The translations under genes were made by a program, and so were the position numbers. The notes under the pieces are model-generated. The model had not been told where the DNA came from. It worked only from the letters and a program-made list of their open reading frames with translations, and did not search any database. This document shows positions 10,465 through 19,328 of a stretch of 64,000 bases of DNA, piece by piece. This DNA comes from Subtercola boreus (GTDB lineage Bacteria; Actinomycetota; Actinomycetes; Actinomycetales; Microbacteriaceae): assembly GCF_003399645.1 (NCBI RefSeq), contig NZ_NBXD01000019.1:62001-126000 (forward strand), written 5' to 3'. The first letter of the stretch is position 1. The number at the start of each line of letters is the position of its first letter.

Positions 10465-12102
10465 CTACCTGCGACCTTTGACGATCTGCGCCTGGTTGAC
10501 GTCTTCTTTGTCGGAGGCCACGAACTTCTCCGACCCGACCGAGGCGAGCGGCTTGCCCTCACCGGTCTGGAACTCCTTCTTGAAGGAGTCGACACCCGAC
10601 TCGAGCGCGCTCACGACGTCGTCAGAGAGAACGTTCGTGTCGCGAAGCGTGGTGAGCACGTCGGTGTTGCGACCGAAGTAGTCGAGCAGCTCGCGCTCGA
10701 AACGCAGGATGTCCTCGACCGGAACCTCGTCGAGCTTGCCGTTCGTGCCGGCCCAGATCGAGACGACCTGCTCCTCGACGGGGTAGGGCGAGTACTGCGG
10801 CTGCTTCAGCAGCTCGGTGAGGCGTGCACCCCGGGCGAGCTGGCGACGGGACGCGGCGTCGAGGTCGGACGCGAACATTGCGAACGCCTCGAGGGAGCGG
10901 TACTGGGCGAGCTCCAGCTTCAGGGTTCCCGAAACCTTCTTGATGCTCTTCACCTGTGCATCGCCACCGACGCGCGAAACCGAGATGCCGACATCCACTG
11001 CCGGGCGCTGGTTCGCGTTGAAGAGGTCGGACTGCAGGAAGATCTGGCCGTCGGTGATCGAGATCACGTTGGTCGGGATGTACGCCGAGACATCGTTGGC
11101 CTTGGTCTCGATGATCGGCAGGCCGGTCATCGAACCGGCACCCAGCTCGTCGGAGAGCTTGGCGCAACGCTCGAGCAGACGCGAGTGCAGGTAGAACACG
11201 TCACCGGGGTACGCCTCGCGTCCCGGCGGGCGACGAAGAAGCAGCGACACGGCGCGGTAGGCCTCGGCCTGCTTCGACAGGTCGTCGAAGATGATGAGAA
11301 CGTGCTTGCTGTCGTACATCCAGTGCTGGCCGATCGCCGAGCCGGTGTACGGAGCGAGGTACTTGAAGCCGGCGGGGTCGGAGGCCGGCGACGCCACGAT
11401 GGTGGTGTACTCCATCGCTCCGGCGTCTTCGAGGGCACCCTTCACCGAAGCGATGGTGGAGCCCTTCTGGCCGATGGCGACGTAGATGCAGCGCACCTGC
11501 TTGTTCGTGTCGCCGGATTCCCAGTTGGCCTTCTGGTTGATGATCGTGTCGATCGCGATGGCCGTCTTGCCGGTCTGGCGGTCACCGATGATCAGCTGGC
11601 GCTGGCCACGGCCGATCGGGATCATGGCGTCGATGGCCTTGATGCCGGTCTGCATGGGCTCGTGCACGCTCTTGCGGCTCATGACGCCGGGCGCCTGGAG
11701 CTCGAGGGCGCGGCGGCCGGTGGTCGCGATCTCGCCGAGACCGTCGATCGGATTGCCGAGCGGGTCGACGACACGGCCGAGGTAGCCGTCGCCGACGGGA
11801 ACGGAGAGAACCTCGCCCGTGCGCTCGACCTGCATGCCCTCCACGATGCCGCTGAACTCACCGAGAACGATGACACCGATCTCGTCCTGCTCGAGGTTCT
11901 GGGCGAGCCCCAGGGTGCCGTCGGCGAAACGGATGAGCTCGTTCGCCATCACGCCGGGAAGACCCTGCACGTGCGCGATGCCGTCTGCAGCATCGATGAC
12001 GTACCCCACCTCGACAGCACTGGCTGCGGTGGGCTCGTACGACTTGACGAAGTCCTGAAGAGCGTTGCGGATCTCGTCCGGGCTGATCGTTAGTTCTGCC
12101 AT
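10465..12102 (-). CDS. atpA: F1Fo ATP synthase alpha subunit
   Basis: This is the non-catalytic nucleotide-binding subunit of F1. The P-loop GDRQTGKT is at residues 173-180, and the signature [14 protein letters not shown] is present. The N-terminus ([18 protein letters not shown]) binds the delta subunit. I chose the ATG at 12102. A TTG two codons earlier (12108) is an alternative. The protein has 545 residues with an acidic and polar C-terminal tail. It follows atpH after a 90-nt gap, the largest spacing inside the F1 block. Confidence 0.97.
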   Translation of the reverse strand: MAELTISPDEIRNALQDFVKSYEPTAASAVEVGYVIDAADGIAHVQGLPGVMANELIRFADGTLGLAQNLEQDEIGVIVLGEFSGIVEGMQVERTGEVLSVPVGDGYLGRVVDPLGNPIDGLGEIATTGRRALELQAPGVMSRKSVHEPMQTGIKAIDAMIPIGRGQRQLIIGDRQTGKTAIAIDTIINQKANWESGDTNKQVRCIYVAIGQKGSTIASVKGALEDAGAMEYTTIVASPASDPAGFKYLAPYTGSAIGQHWMYDSKHVLIIFDDLSKQAEAYRAVSLLLRRPPGREAYPGDVFYLHSRLLERCAKLSDELGAGSMTGLPIIETKANDVSAYIPTNVISITDGQIFLQSDLFNANQRPAVDVGISVSRVGGDAQVKSIKKVSGTLKLELAQYRSLEAFAMFASDLDAASRRQLARGARLTELLKQPQYSPYPVEEQVVSIWAGTNGKLDEVPVEDILRFERELLDYFGRNTDVLTTLRDTNVLSDDVVSALESGVDSFKKEFQTGEGKPLASVGSEKFVASDKEDVNQAQIVKGRR

Positions 12103-12192
12103 TGCCAATCCTTAGTGTCTAGGTGAAGCGTAATACGCAGGGGCTGCGGATGCTCCGGTGAGGGAACGGTCGCTGGAGCCCCGGCGGAATCC

Positions 12193-12993
12193 TTAGCCCG
12201 CGAGTTTCTGTCGCAGGTCGTTCAGCCGGGCTTCGATGCTGCCGTCGATCACATCGTCGCCGATCTGAACACGCAGTCCGCCGAGCACCGACGGGTCGAC
12301 GATCTGGTTGATCTTCAACTCGCGGCCGTAGCTGCGGCCGAGGGCGGAACGGAGCCGGTCGAGCTGGGCGGGTGCGATGGGCGAGGCACTGGTGACGAAC
12401 GCGATCGACTGGTTGCTCGCATCGGCCACGATGTTCGCCGCGTTGCCGAGCAGTTCCGCGATGCGCCGGCCCCGCGGCTGCTGAACGAGGTGCCGCACGA
12501 TGACCGCGGTCTGCTCGCTCGCCTTGCCCTCGAGTAGGGCGTTGATAAGCGAGACCTTTGCCTGGGGCGTACCGAGCGACGATCCGATGGCGAGCTCGAG
12601 GCCCGCATCGCTCGACACCGCGGCACCGAACGAGAACAGCTCGGCCTCGATCGACACGTCGGCCGGAGCCGTGGTGGCGATCACGCGCAGGGCGATCTCT
12701 TCGATGCCGGCCAGCAGTTCATCCGGAGTCGACCAGTGCGCGGTCGTGATCGCCGTCAGCAGTGACAGCGCGTCTGCACCCAGCCTGTTCGCAAAAACGG
12801 CGCTGATGAGCGCGCGCTTCTCCGAGGGCTCCGTGGAGGGATCACCGAGGAGCCCGCGGAACTGTGCCGATTCGCCGATGATTCGGCCGGCGGCGAACAG
12901 GTCTTCGCCGGTCGACAGCGTCAACGCACTCTCGGGCAGAGCCTCGAGAGCGAGTTTCGACGAAGCCAGGGCTTCTCTGGTTGCGCTACCCAT
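12193..12993 (-). CDS. atpH: F1Fo ATP synthase delta subunit
   Basis: This is the peripheral-stalk subunit that joins the b subunit to F1. At 266 residues it has the long actinobacterial form (about 180 in E. coli), with the extra sequence in the N-terminal half. The C-terminal signature VDPSVLGGLRVQIGDDVIDGSIEARLNDLRQKL is clear. The start lies 2 nt after the atpF stop. In mycobacteria atpF and atpH are fused, but here they are separate genes. Confidence 0.93.
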   Translation of the reverse strand: MGSATREALASSKLALEALPESALTLSTGEDLFAAGRIIGESAQFRGLLGDPSTEPSEKRALISAVFANRLGADALSLLTAITTAHWSTPDELLAGIEEIALRVIATTAPADVSIEAELFSFGAAVSSDAGLELAIGSSLGTPQAKVSLINALLEGKASEQTAVIVRHLVQQPRGRRIAELLGNAANIVADASNQSIAFVTSASPIAPAQLDRLRSALGRSYGRELKINQIVDPSVLGGLRVQIGDDVIDGSIEARLNDLRQKLAG

Positions 12994-12995
12994 GC

Positions 12996-13607
12996 TTAGG
13001 ACGACACCGCCCCGGAGGCCGGAGCCGTGCTGCCGGCTGCGTTCTCGCTGGCTTCGAGGTCGGCGAGGAAACGGTCGACGATCGCAGCCGAACGACGGTC
13101 GTCGGTCAGGCTCTCGCCGATGACCCCCGACGCCAGGTCGATGGCGAGGGTACCCACCTCTGAGCGCAGCGAGACGACAGCTGCCTGGCGTTCGGCCTCG
13201 ATCTGGGCCTGGGCGTTTGCCGCGATGCGGGCGGCCTCGGTATTGGCCTGGTCTTTGAGCTCGGCAAGGATGCGCTGGCCGTCGTGACGGGCCTGCTCAC
13301 GGATCGTTCCGGCCTCGACTCGGGCGTCAGCGAGCTGCGCCGTGTACTGGGCGAGAACAGCCTCTGCCTCGCGCTGGGCGACGTCGGCCTTCTCGATGTT
13401 GCCCTCGATGGCCTCGCCACGCTCGTCGAGCAGCTTCTTGACGCGGGGCAGAACCGCGCGCCAGAAGAAGATGAGCAGCACGAGGAAGCACACCGCGCCC
13501 CAGATGAGGTCGGGTGTCTCGGGCAGCACCGGGTTGTGGGTGGCGTCACCCTCCGCGGCCGCACGAACGACCGCGTCAGCGGCTGAAGCTGCAAGTGAAA
13601 AAGACAT
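12996..13607 (-). CDS. atpF: F1Fo ATP synthase b subunit
   Basis: This is the peripheral-stalk subunit of Fo. One N-terminal membrane helix (LIWGAVCFLVLLIFFWRAVLPRV) is followed by a long charged, Ala-rich helix (GEAIEGNIEKADVAQREAEAVLAQYTAQLADARVEAG) that would dimerise. The length is 203 residues. A Ser/Ala/Gly-rich tail ends the protein. It lies between atpE and atpH in the standard order. Confidence 0.94.
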   Translation of the reverse strand: MSFSLAASAADAVVRAAAEGDATHNPVLPETPDLIWGAVCFLVLLIFFWRAVLPRVKKLLDERGEAIEGNIEKADVAQREAEAVLAQYTAQLADARVEAGTIREQARHDGQRILAELKDQANTEAARIAANAQAQIEAERQAAVVSLRSEVGTLAIDLASGVIGESLTDDRRSAAIVDRFLADLEASENAAGSTAPASGAVSS

Positions 13608-13644
13608 GCTCTCTCCTTTCTAGATGTAGAACGAGAAAGACGGC

Positions 13645-13971
<327 letters not shown>

Positions 13972-13978
13972 CTAGGGA

Positions 13979-14788
13979 CTAGTGCTCATCTGCAAGTGCG
14001 AGCTGGATATAGACGGTCGTCAGCAGGGTGAAGACATAGGCCTGCAGAACGGCGACCAGGATTTCGAAGAGCGTGAAGGCGAACCCGAACGCCAGTGTGC
14101 CCACGGCGAACAGCGAGAAACCGTTGCCGAGCAGCAGGAAGAACGAGGTGGCCGAGAAGAAGAGCACCAGCAGGAGGTGGCCGACGATCATGTTCATCAG
14201 CAGTCGGAGCGTCAGCGTGATCGGGCGGAGCACGAAGGTGGAGACCAGTTCGATCGGCGCCACGATGATGTACAGCGGCCACGGAACCCCGGGCGGGAAC
14301 AGCGAGTTCCTGAAGAACGAGCCCGGGTGCTTGCGAACCCCCGCGTAGATGAACATGACGTACGCGACGACGGCCAGCACGAGGGGAACGCCGATGACCG
14401 AGGTTCCCGCGATGTTCAGCAGCGGGATGATGCCCGTCAGGTTCATGAACAGCACCATGAAGAACATGGTGGTCAGGATCGGCAGGAAGCGTCGGCCGTC
14501 TTTCTTGCCCAGGAGGTCTTCGGCGATGGAGACCCGCACGAGGTCGAGTCCCATCTCGACCAGGCTCTGGAAACGGCCCGGAACGACCTTCATCTTCCTG
14601 GTGCCGAGCCAGAAGATCAGAATGATGGCCAGTACCGCGATGAACCTGATGAGCATGATGCGGTTGATCTCGAGCGGCGTACCGGCGAAGAGCAGAACAT
14701 CAGGAAAAAATTCATTGATGGAGGGACCCGTAAAGCCACCTTCATCGGTTGCTAACGGGACTAGCAGGTTTACAGCGTTAGATATCAG
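13979..14788 (-). CDS. atpB: F1Fo ATP synthase a subunit, apparently starting at a CTG codon
   Basis: This is the stator channel subunit of Fo. The essential arginine lies in PITLTLRLLMNMIVGH, and the C-terminal helix TLFEILVAVLQAYVFTLLTTVYI is typical. The first in-frame ATG (14656) would give only 225 residues and remove the conserved segment FFPDVLLFAGTPLEINRI. The frame remains open upstream and no ATG, GTG or TTG occurs there. A CTG at 14788-14786 has an ideal Shine-Dalgarno (AGGAG, 6 nt upstream) and gives 269 residues, the normal actinobacterial length. I therefore place the start at CTG. Confidence 0.9.
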   Translation of the reverse strand: MISNAVNLLVPLATDEGGFTGPSINEFFPDVLLFAGTPLEINRIMLIRFIAVLAIILIFWLGTRKMKVVPGRFQSLVEMGLDLVRVSIAEDLLGKKDGRRFLPILTTMFFMVLFMNLTGIIPLLNIAGTSVIGVPLVLAVVAYVMFIYAGVRKHPGSFFRNSLFPPGVPWPLYIIVAPIELVSTFVLRPITLTLRLLMNMIVGHLLLVLFFSATSFFLLLGNGFSLFAVGTLAFGFAFTLFEILVAVLQAYVFTLLTTVYIQLALADEH

Positions 14789-14913
14789 CGCTTTCTCCTG
14801 TATCGGGGCGTGGAGCTCAGCTCTCGCGTCGACGAATGGTGGGGGGTGCTACATGGGCGTGCTGCAGATGAGGTGTCACAACACTCAGCAGCGGAACGAA
14901 CAACCCCACCCTA

Positions 14914-15435
14914 TCAAGCTTTGGGCGTCTGAGACGAATCCTCAGGGCTCGAATCGGGCAGATTTCCGCGGTTCGGGGCCGGGTTTTCGACAATCGGTAG
15001 AACATCGCTGGCGTAGGGCATCCTGCTCCGTACGACGACAACCATGTCCACCACCAGCGTTCCGATGATGCCGATGATGAGGCAGAGGAACAGCACAGGG
15101 GTGTTCACCCAGTCCTGCCCGCGGAGCAGCAGAGCGACCACCAGGAAGATCACGAACTTCACCAGCCACGCCCCCAGCACGATGGCGAAGAAGAGGGCCG
15201 TGAAGATGGGTGAGGCGTAGTACCGGTTGGCGATCAGGATGCTTGCGGCCGTGATCGCGAGAAAGACGAACGCCATCGCCGCCCCGATCACCGCGCTCGT
15301 GACGCCCACCCCGCCCGCCACGAAGTACCCGACCACTCCGCCGACAACGATCAGGGCCACCGTGAACAGAGCTCCCATGCGCAGCGCACGACGGAGGATG
15401 GGGGTCGAGCTGAGGGTCACGGGGGACGCGGTCAC
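14914..15435 (-). CDS. AtpI-like membrane protein upstream of the ATP synthase
   Basis: The protein has 173 residues and four predicted membrane helices (ALFTVALIVVGGVVGYFVAG, AVIGAAMAFVFLAITAASILIA, FTALFFAIVLGAWLVKFVIFLVVALLL, TPVLFLCLIIGIIGTLVVDMVVVV), then a polar tail rich in Ser and Pro. The position between wecA and atpB matches the AtpI-like gene (Rv1303 in M. tuberculosis). AtpI homologues help assemble the c-ring or import magnesium, but here the role is inferred from position and topology. It probably starts at GTG 15435, 4 nt after the wecA stop. Confidence 0.75.
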   Translation of the reverse strand: MTASPVTLSSTPILRRALRMGALFTVALIVVGGVVGYFVAGGVGVTSAVIGAAMAFVFLAITAASILIANRYYASPIFTALFFAIVLGAWLVKFVIFLVVALLLRGQDWVNTPVLFLCLIIGIIGTLVVDMVVVVRSRMPYASDVLPIVENPAPNRGNLPDSSPEDSSQTPKA

Positions 15436-15439
15436 GGTG

Positions 15440-16633
15440 TCAGACTTCCTGTTCGTCGCTGGCCGAGTCCAGAGGATCGAGCACAGCTCCTTCGGTGGAG
15501 ATGAGGCTTGCCGCCGGTGCGAGTTGCACGGTCGCCTCGAGGGCCTTGCGACGGGTCAACGGGGCGAGGGTGAGCACCGTGCAGACGATCATCCCGACCC
15601 CCAGGAAGAAGAACGCCAGCCAGTACGGCTGCAGCACGAAGAAGAGCAGGCAGCCGACGCTGGCGACCGCCGTCCAGCCGTAGAAGATGAATACGGCATG
15701 CAGCTGCGAATGCCCCATGTCGAGCAGGCGGTGGTGCAGGTGCTTGCGATCGGCGCTGAACGGACTCTTGCCCGCCCGCAGGCGCCGGATGATCGCCAGC
15801 CCGAAATCGAGGAGGGGCAGGATGAGAATGGCGAACGGCAGCAGGATGGGCATGAACGCCGGGAGCAACTGGGAACGACCGAGGGTTCCGGGGTCGATCT
15901 GGCCCGTCACAGCGATGGCGCTCGTCGCCATCAGGAGCCCCACCAGCATCGAGCCGGCGTCTCCCATGAACAGCTTCGCCGGGTGCCAGTTCAGCGGCAG
16001 GAAGCCGACGCACGCCCCGATCAGCACGGCGGTGATGAGGGACGCCATGTTGAAGTAGTCGGTGGGTGAGGTGAACTTCGTGAGCAGGTAGCTGTAGAGG
16101 AAGAAGGTGCAGTTCGCGATGATGGCGACGCCGGCGACGAGACCGTCGAGACCGTCGATGAAGTTGATGGCGTTCATCACGAGCACGATGGCGAGCACGG
16201 TGATGAAGAGGGACGCCCCGCTCGAGCCGATCGTGAGCCCGCCGATGGGCAGCGACACGATCTGCACGCCCTGCCAGGCGAGCAGCAGGGCCGCGATGAC
16301 CTGGCCGGCCAGCTTGACGGCCCAGTCGAGATCCCAGATGTCGTCGGCCACGCCGATCAGCACCACGATCAGCGCCGCGCCCAGGATGGCGAGGATTGGG
16401 CCGGGGTTCATGAACACCAGGCTGAACCAGCTCACCTGCGACGCGATGCCGACGGCGATGACGACGCCGATGAACATGGCCACGCCGCCGAGACGGGGGG
16501 TCGGGCGCGTGTGCACGTCGCGTTCGCGGATCTTCGGGTAGAGCCGGAACCGCATGCTCAGCCGGTAGACGAGAATGGCGAGCCCGAAGGTCACGACCGC
16601 TGAGATCGCGCCGATGAGCAGGTAGAAACGCAC
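15440..16633 (-). CDS. wecA: Undecaprenyl-phosphate N-acetylhexosamine-1-phosphate transferase (WecA/TagO/Rfe type)
   Basis: This is a 397-residue polytopic membrane enzyme of the MraY/WecA family, which loads a sugar-1-phosphate on the polyprenyl carrier to begin a cell-envelope polymer. Signatures are the cytoplasmic Asp pair in VADDIWDLDWAVKLAGQ, MNAINFIDGLDGLVAGVA, NWHPAKLFMGDAGSMLVG and the basic loop RKHLHHRLLDMGHSQ. The start is GTG 16633. It lies between tsaC and the AtpI-like gene, as rfe does in mycobacteria. In actinobacteria the linked polymer is typically arabinogalactan linkage or a teichoic-type polymer. Which one applies here is not visible. Confidence 0.9.
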   Translation of the reverse strand: MRFYLLIGAISAVVTFGLAILVYRLSMRFRLYPKIRERDVHTRPTPRLGGVAMFIGVVIAVGIASQVSWFSLVFMNPGPILAILGAALIVVLIGVADDIWDLDWAVKLAGQVIAALLLAWQGVQIVSLPIGGLTIGSSGASLFITVLAIVLVMNAINFIDGLDGLVAGVAIIANCTFFLYSYLLTKFTSPTDYFNMASLITAVLIGACVGFLPLNWHPAKLFMGDAGSMLVGLLMATSAIAVTGQIDPGTLGRSQLLPAFMPILLPFAILILPLLDFGLAIIRRLRAGKSPFSADRKHLHHRLLDMGHSQLHAVFIFYGWTAVASVGCLLFFVLQPYWLAFFFLGVGMIVCTVLTLAPLTRRKALEATVQLAPAASLISTEGAVLDPLDSASDEQEV

Positions 16634-16636
16634 GGG

Positions 16637-17308
16637 TCAGGCAGCCGGTTCGATCAGGGCGTCGCCGACGACCCGGCGGATCTCGTCAACCGAAACGGCA
16701 CCGATGCGGATGATGCTCACATGCTCGGGGTCTGTCGCGTCGACGATGGTGGAGGGGAGGGCGGGCGCATCCGGTGCCGTCTCAGGATGCCCCGACTCGA
16801 GGTAGACCGAGACACTGTCGCCGAGCATCCCGAACGCCGCCTCGGCACTCTCGGCCGCCGGCTGCCCGGTCAGATTCGCCGACGACACCGCGAGCGGACC
16901 GGTCTCGGCGAGCAGTTCGAGTGTGAGGGGGTCGCTCGGCTGACGGAGGGCCACCGTTCCGCGGGTCTCGCCGAGGTCCCACATGAGCGAACTCCGGGCC
17001 GTCACGACGATGGTCAGGCCGCCCGGCCAGAACGCGGCGACCAGGGCCCGGGCCGGCTCGCTCAGCGATTCGGCCAACGCCTCGAGCGTGCGCACATCGG
17101 CGATGAGCACCGGCGGCGGCGACTGCCGGGTACGGCCCTTCGCAGTCAGCAGGCGTTGCACGGCGCGGGGGTCGAAGGCATCGGCGGCGAGCCCGTACAC
17201 CGTGTCGGTGGGGATCACGACGAGTTCACCGCGGGAGATCGCCGCCCGGGCGAGGCGCATTCCGGCGAGCAGCTCACTCGGAACGGTGCAGTCGTAGATG
17301 GCAGACAT
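16637..17308 (-). CDS. tsaC: L-threonylcarbamoyladenylate synthase (Sua5/TsaC family)
   Basis: The enzyme makes the activated threonylcarbamoyl used for t6A37 of ANN-decoding tRNAs. It has 223 residues, a single YrdC domain without the C-terminal Sua5 domain. Visible features are GELVVIPTDTVYGLAADAF, the basic KGRTRQSPPPVLIAD segment, FWPGGLTIVV and GPLAVSSANLTGQPAAESA. It lies 53 nt downstream of prmC and 3 nt upstream of wecA. A TATCAT element 9 nt before the ATG may give a secondary promoter. Confidence 0.92.
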   Translation of the reverse strand: MSAIYDCTVPSELLAGMRLARAAISRGELVVIPTDTVYGLAADAFDPRAVQRLLTAKGRTRQSPPPVLIADVRTLEALAESLSEPARALVAAFWPGGLTIVVTARSSLMWDLGETRGTVALRQPSDPLTLELLAETGPLAVSSANLTGQPAAESAEAAFGMLGDSVSVYLESGHPETAPDAPALPSTIVDATDPEHVSIIRIGAVSVDEIRRVVGDALIEPAA

Positions 17309-17361
17309 ATCGAGGCAATGATACCGGCCTTGTGCTGGGAGGCCGGGAAGGCCCTCCCGCG

Positions 17362-18243
17362 TCAGCGAACAGCCGTGGTCGCGCGGTCGCGCCCGGTCAG
17401 GTCACGGTGGGTCGACGCCGCATGCCAACCGTCGGCAGCGAGCAGGCTCCTGATGCCGGGCCCCTGCAGTTCGCCGTGCTCCAGCACCAGCGTTCCGCCC
17501 GGGCGCACCAGGCGCAGCGCCGTCTGCGAGACGCTCCGCACGACGTCGAGGCCGTCCGCTCCCCCGTACAGCGCGTGCTCGGGGTCGAACAACCGCACTT
17601 CGGGGTCGCGCGGAATCGCGTCGGTGGGAATGTACGGGGGGTTCGAGATCACGACGGAGACGAGCCCGTCGAGCTCGGGCAGCGCGTCGGCGAGGTCGAT
17701 GAACACGAGTCGTGCGTTCTCTGCGGCCACCCGGCCGAAGTTCTGCCGCGCCCAGATGAAGGCAGCGGTGGAGTTCTCGACGGCCCAGACCCGGGCGTGC
17801 GGCACCTCGGTGGCCAGCGCCAGGGCGATCGCACCGCTGCCGGTGCCGAGGTCGACCCCGATGGGTGACTCGTCAGCGGTCGCCCGGAGGCTGTCGATGG
17901 CGATACCCGCCACGAACTCGGTCTCGGGGCGGGGCACGAAGACCCCGGGCCCGACGGCGAGTTCGAGCAGCCGGAAGCCGGCCGTTCCGGTGATGTGCTG
18001 CAGGGGTTCGCGGGTGGCACGACGTTCGACGACCTCCGAGATCGCCACGGCGTCATCGACGGAGACCGGTGAGTCGGTGTAGGCGCTCGCCTGCACCTGG
18101 CCCCTGCTGGCACCGAGAACATGGCCGAGCAGAAGCTGGGCATCCACCTCGGGGTCGGGGACACCGGCACGCCTCAGGACGTCGACCGCATGCTCGAGCA
18201 GCACCCGGACGGTGATCGGCCGGTCGATCTGGATGACGCTCAC
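17362..18243 (-). CDS. prmC: Peptide chain release factor N5-glutamine methyltransferase
   Basis: PrmC methylates the GGQ glutamine of release factors. The protein has 293 residues. It has a helical N-terminal domain, then [12 protein letters not shown], the SAM-binding [16 protein letters not shown] and the catalytic NPPY in [14 protein letters not shown] chose the GTG at 18243, which overlaps the prfA stop (GTGA). The frame remains open upstream inside prfA but that extension is Arg-rich and not credible. The tight coupling to prfA, its substrate gene, is the usual bacterial arrangement. Confidence 0.93.
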   Translation of the reverse strand: MSVIQIDRPITVRVLLEHAVDVLRRAGVPDPEVDAQLLLGHVLGASRGQVQASAYTDSPVSVDDAVAISEVVERRATREPLQHITGTAGFRLLELAVGPGVFVPRPETEFVAGIAIDSLRATADESPIGVDLGTGSGAIALALATEVPHARVWAVENSTAAFIWARQNFGRVAAENARLVFIDLADALPELDGLVSVVISNPPYIPTDAIPRDPEVRLFDPEHALYGGADGLDVVRSVSQTALRLVRPGGTLVLEHGELQGPGIRSLLAADGWHAASTHRDLTGRDRATTAVR

Positions 18244-19322
18244 TCGGCTGTGGCCCCGAGTTCTGCCAGGCGGGCCTCTTCGTCGGCGGTGATGCACGAT
18301 TCGACGACGGGCTCGAGGGCACCGTTCATCACGGCGTCGAGGTTGTACGCCTTGTAGCCGGTGCGGTGGTCGGCGATGCGGTTCTCGGGGAAGTTGTAGG
18401 TGCGGATGCGCTCGGAGCGGTCCATCGTGCGGATCTGGCTCTTGCGAACCGCACTGGCCGCCTCGTCGATCTCCTCCTGCTGCTTGGCGAGCACCCGGGC
18501 ACGCAGCACGCGCATGCCGGCCTCGCGGTTCTGCAGCTGGCTCTTCTCGTTCTGCATGGCGACCACGATGCCGGTCGGAAGGTGGGTGATGCGCACAGCG
18601 GAGTCGGTCGTGTTGACCGACTGGCCGCCGGGGCCGCTCGAGCGGTAGACGTCGATCTTGAGGTCGTTCGGGCTGATCTCGACCTCTTCGGGCTCATCGA
18701 CCTCGGGGTAGACGAGCACGCCCGCCGCGGAGGTGTGGATGCGCCCCTGCGACTCGGTGGCGGGCACCCGCTGTACGCGGTGCACTCCGCCCTCGTACTT
18801 CAGGTGCGCCCAGACGCCCTCTGCGGGGTCGCTCGACCTGCCCTTGATGCCGAGCTGAACATCCTTGATGCCGCCGAGGTCGCTCGAGGTCTGCTCGATG
18901 ATCTCGGTCTTCCACTTCTTGCTCTCGGCGTAGTGCAGGTACATGCGCAGGAGATCCGCGGCGAACAGGGCCGATTCGGCGCCGCCCTCCCCCATCTTGA
19001 TCTCCATGATGACGTCGCGCCCGTCGTTGGGGTCGCGCGGTATGAGCAGGCGCCGCAGCTTCTCGGTGGCCGCGTCGAGCTCCTCGGTCATGCCGGGCAG
19101 CTCAGCCGCGAACGACTCGTCGTCTGCGGCCATCTCGGTCGCCGCAGCGACATCGTCGGTCAGCTGCTGCCACTCGCGCCAGGCCGCGATGATGCGGCTC
19201 AGCTCGGCATAGCGACGGTTGACCTTCTTGGACCGAGCAGGATCCGAGTGCAGTGCAGGATCGGCGAGCTGCTCCTGCAGCTCGTCATGCTCGATCAGCA
19301 GTGTCTCCACTGATTCGAACAT
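18240..19322 (-). CDS. prfA: Peptide chain release factor 1
   Basis: RF1 reads UAA and UAG. The protein has 360 residues. The GGQ motif is in [26 protein letters not shown], and the codon-reading tripeptide appears as PAT in [15 protein letters not shown], which identifies RF1 and not RF2. It lies directly downstream of rho, with 6 nt between the genes, and overlaps prmC. In mycobacteria rpmE lies between rho and prfA; here it is missing. Confidence 0.95.
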   Translation of the reverse strand: MFESVETLLIEHDELQEQLADPALHSDPARSKKVNRRYAELSRIIAAWREWQQLTDDVAAATEMAADDESFAAELPGMTEELDAATEKLRRLLIPRDPNDGRDVIMEIKMGEGGAESALFAADLLRMYLHYAESKKWKTEIIEQTSSDLGGIKDVQLGIKGRSSDPAEGVWAHLKYEGGVHRVQRVPATESQGRIHTSAAGVLVYPEVDEPEEVEISPNDLKIDVYRSSGPGGQSVNTTDSAVRITHLPTGIVVAMQNEKSQLQNREAGMRVLRARVLAKQQEEIDEAASAVRKSQIRTMDRSERIRTYNFPENRIADHRTGYKAYNLDAVMNGALEPVVESCITADEEARLAELGATAE

Positions 19323-19328
19323 GATCTT

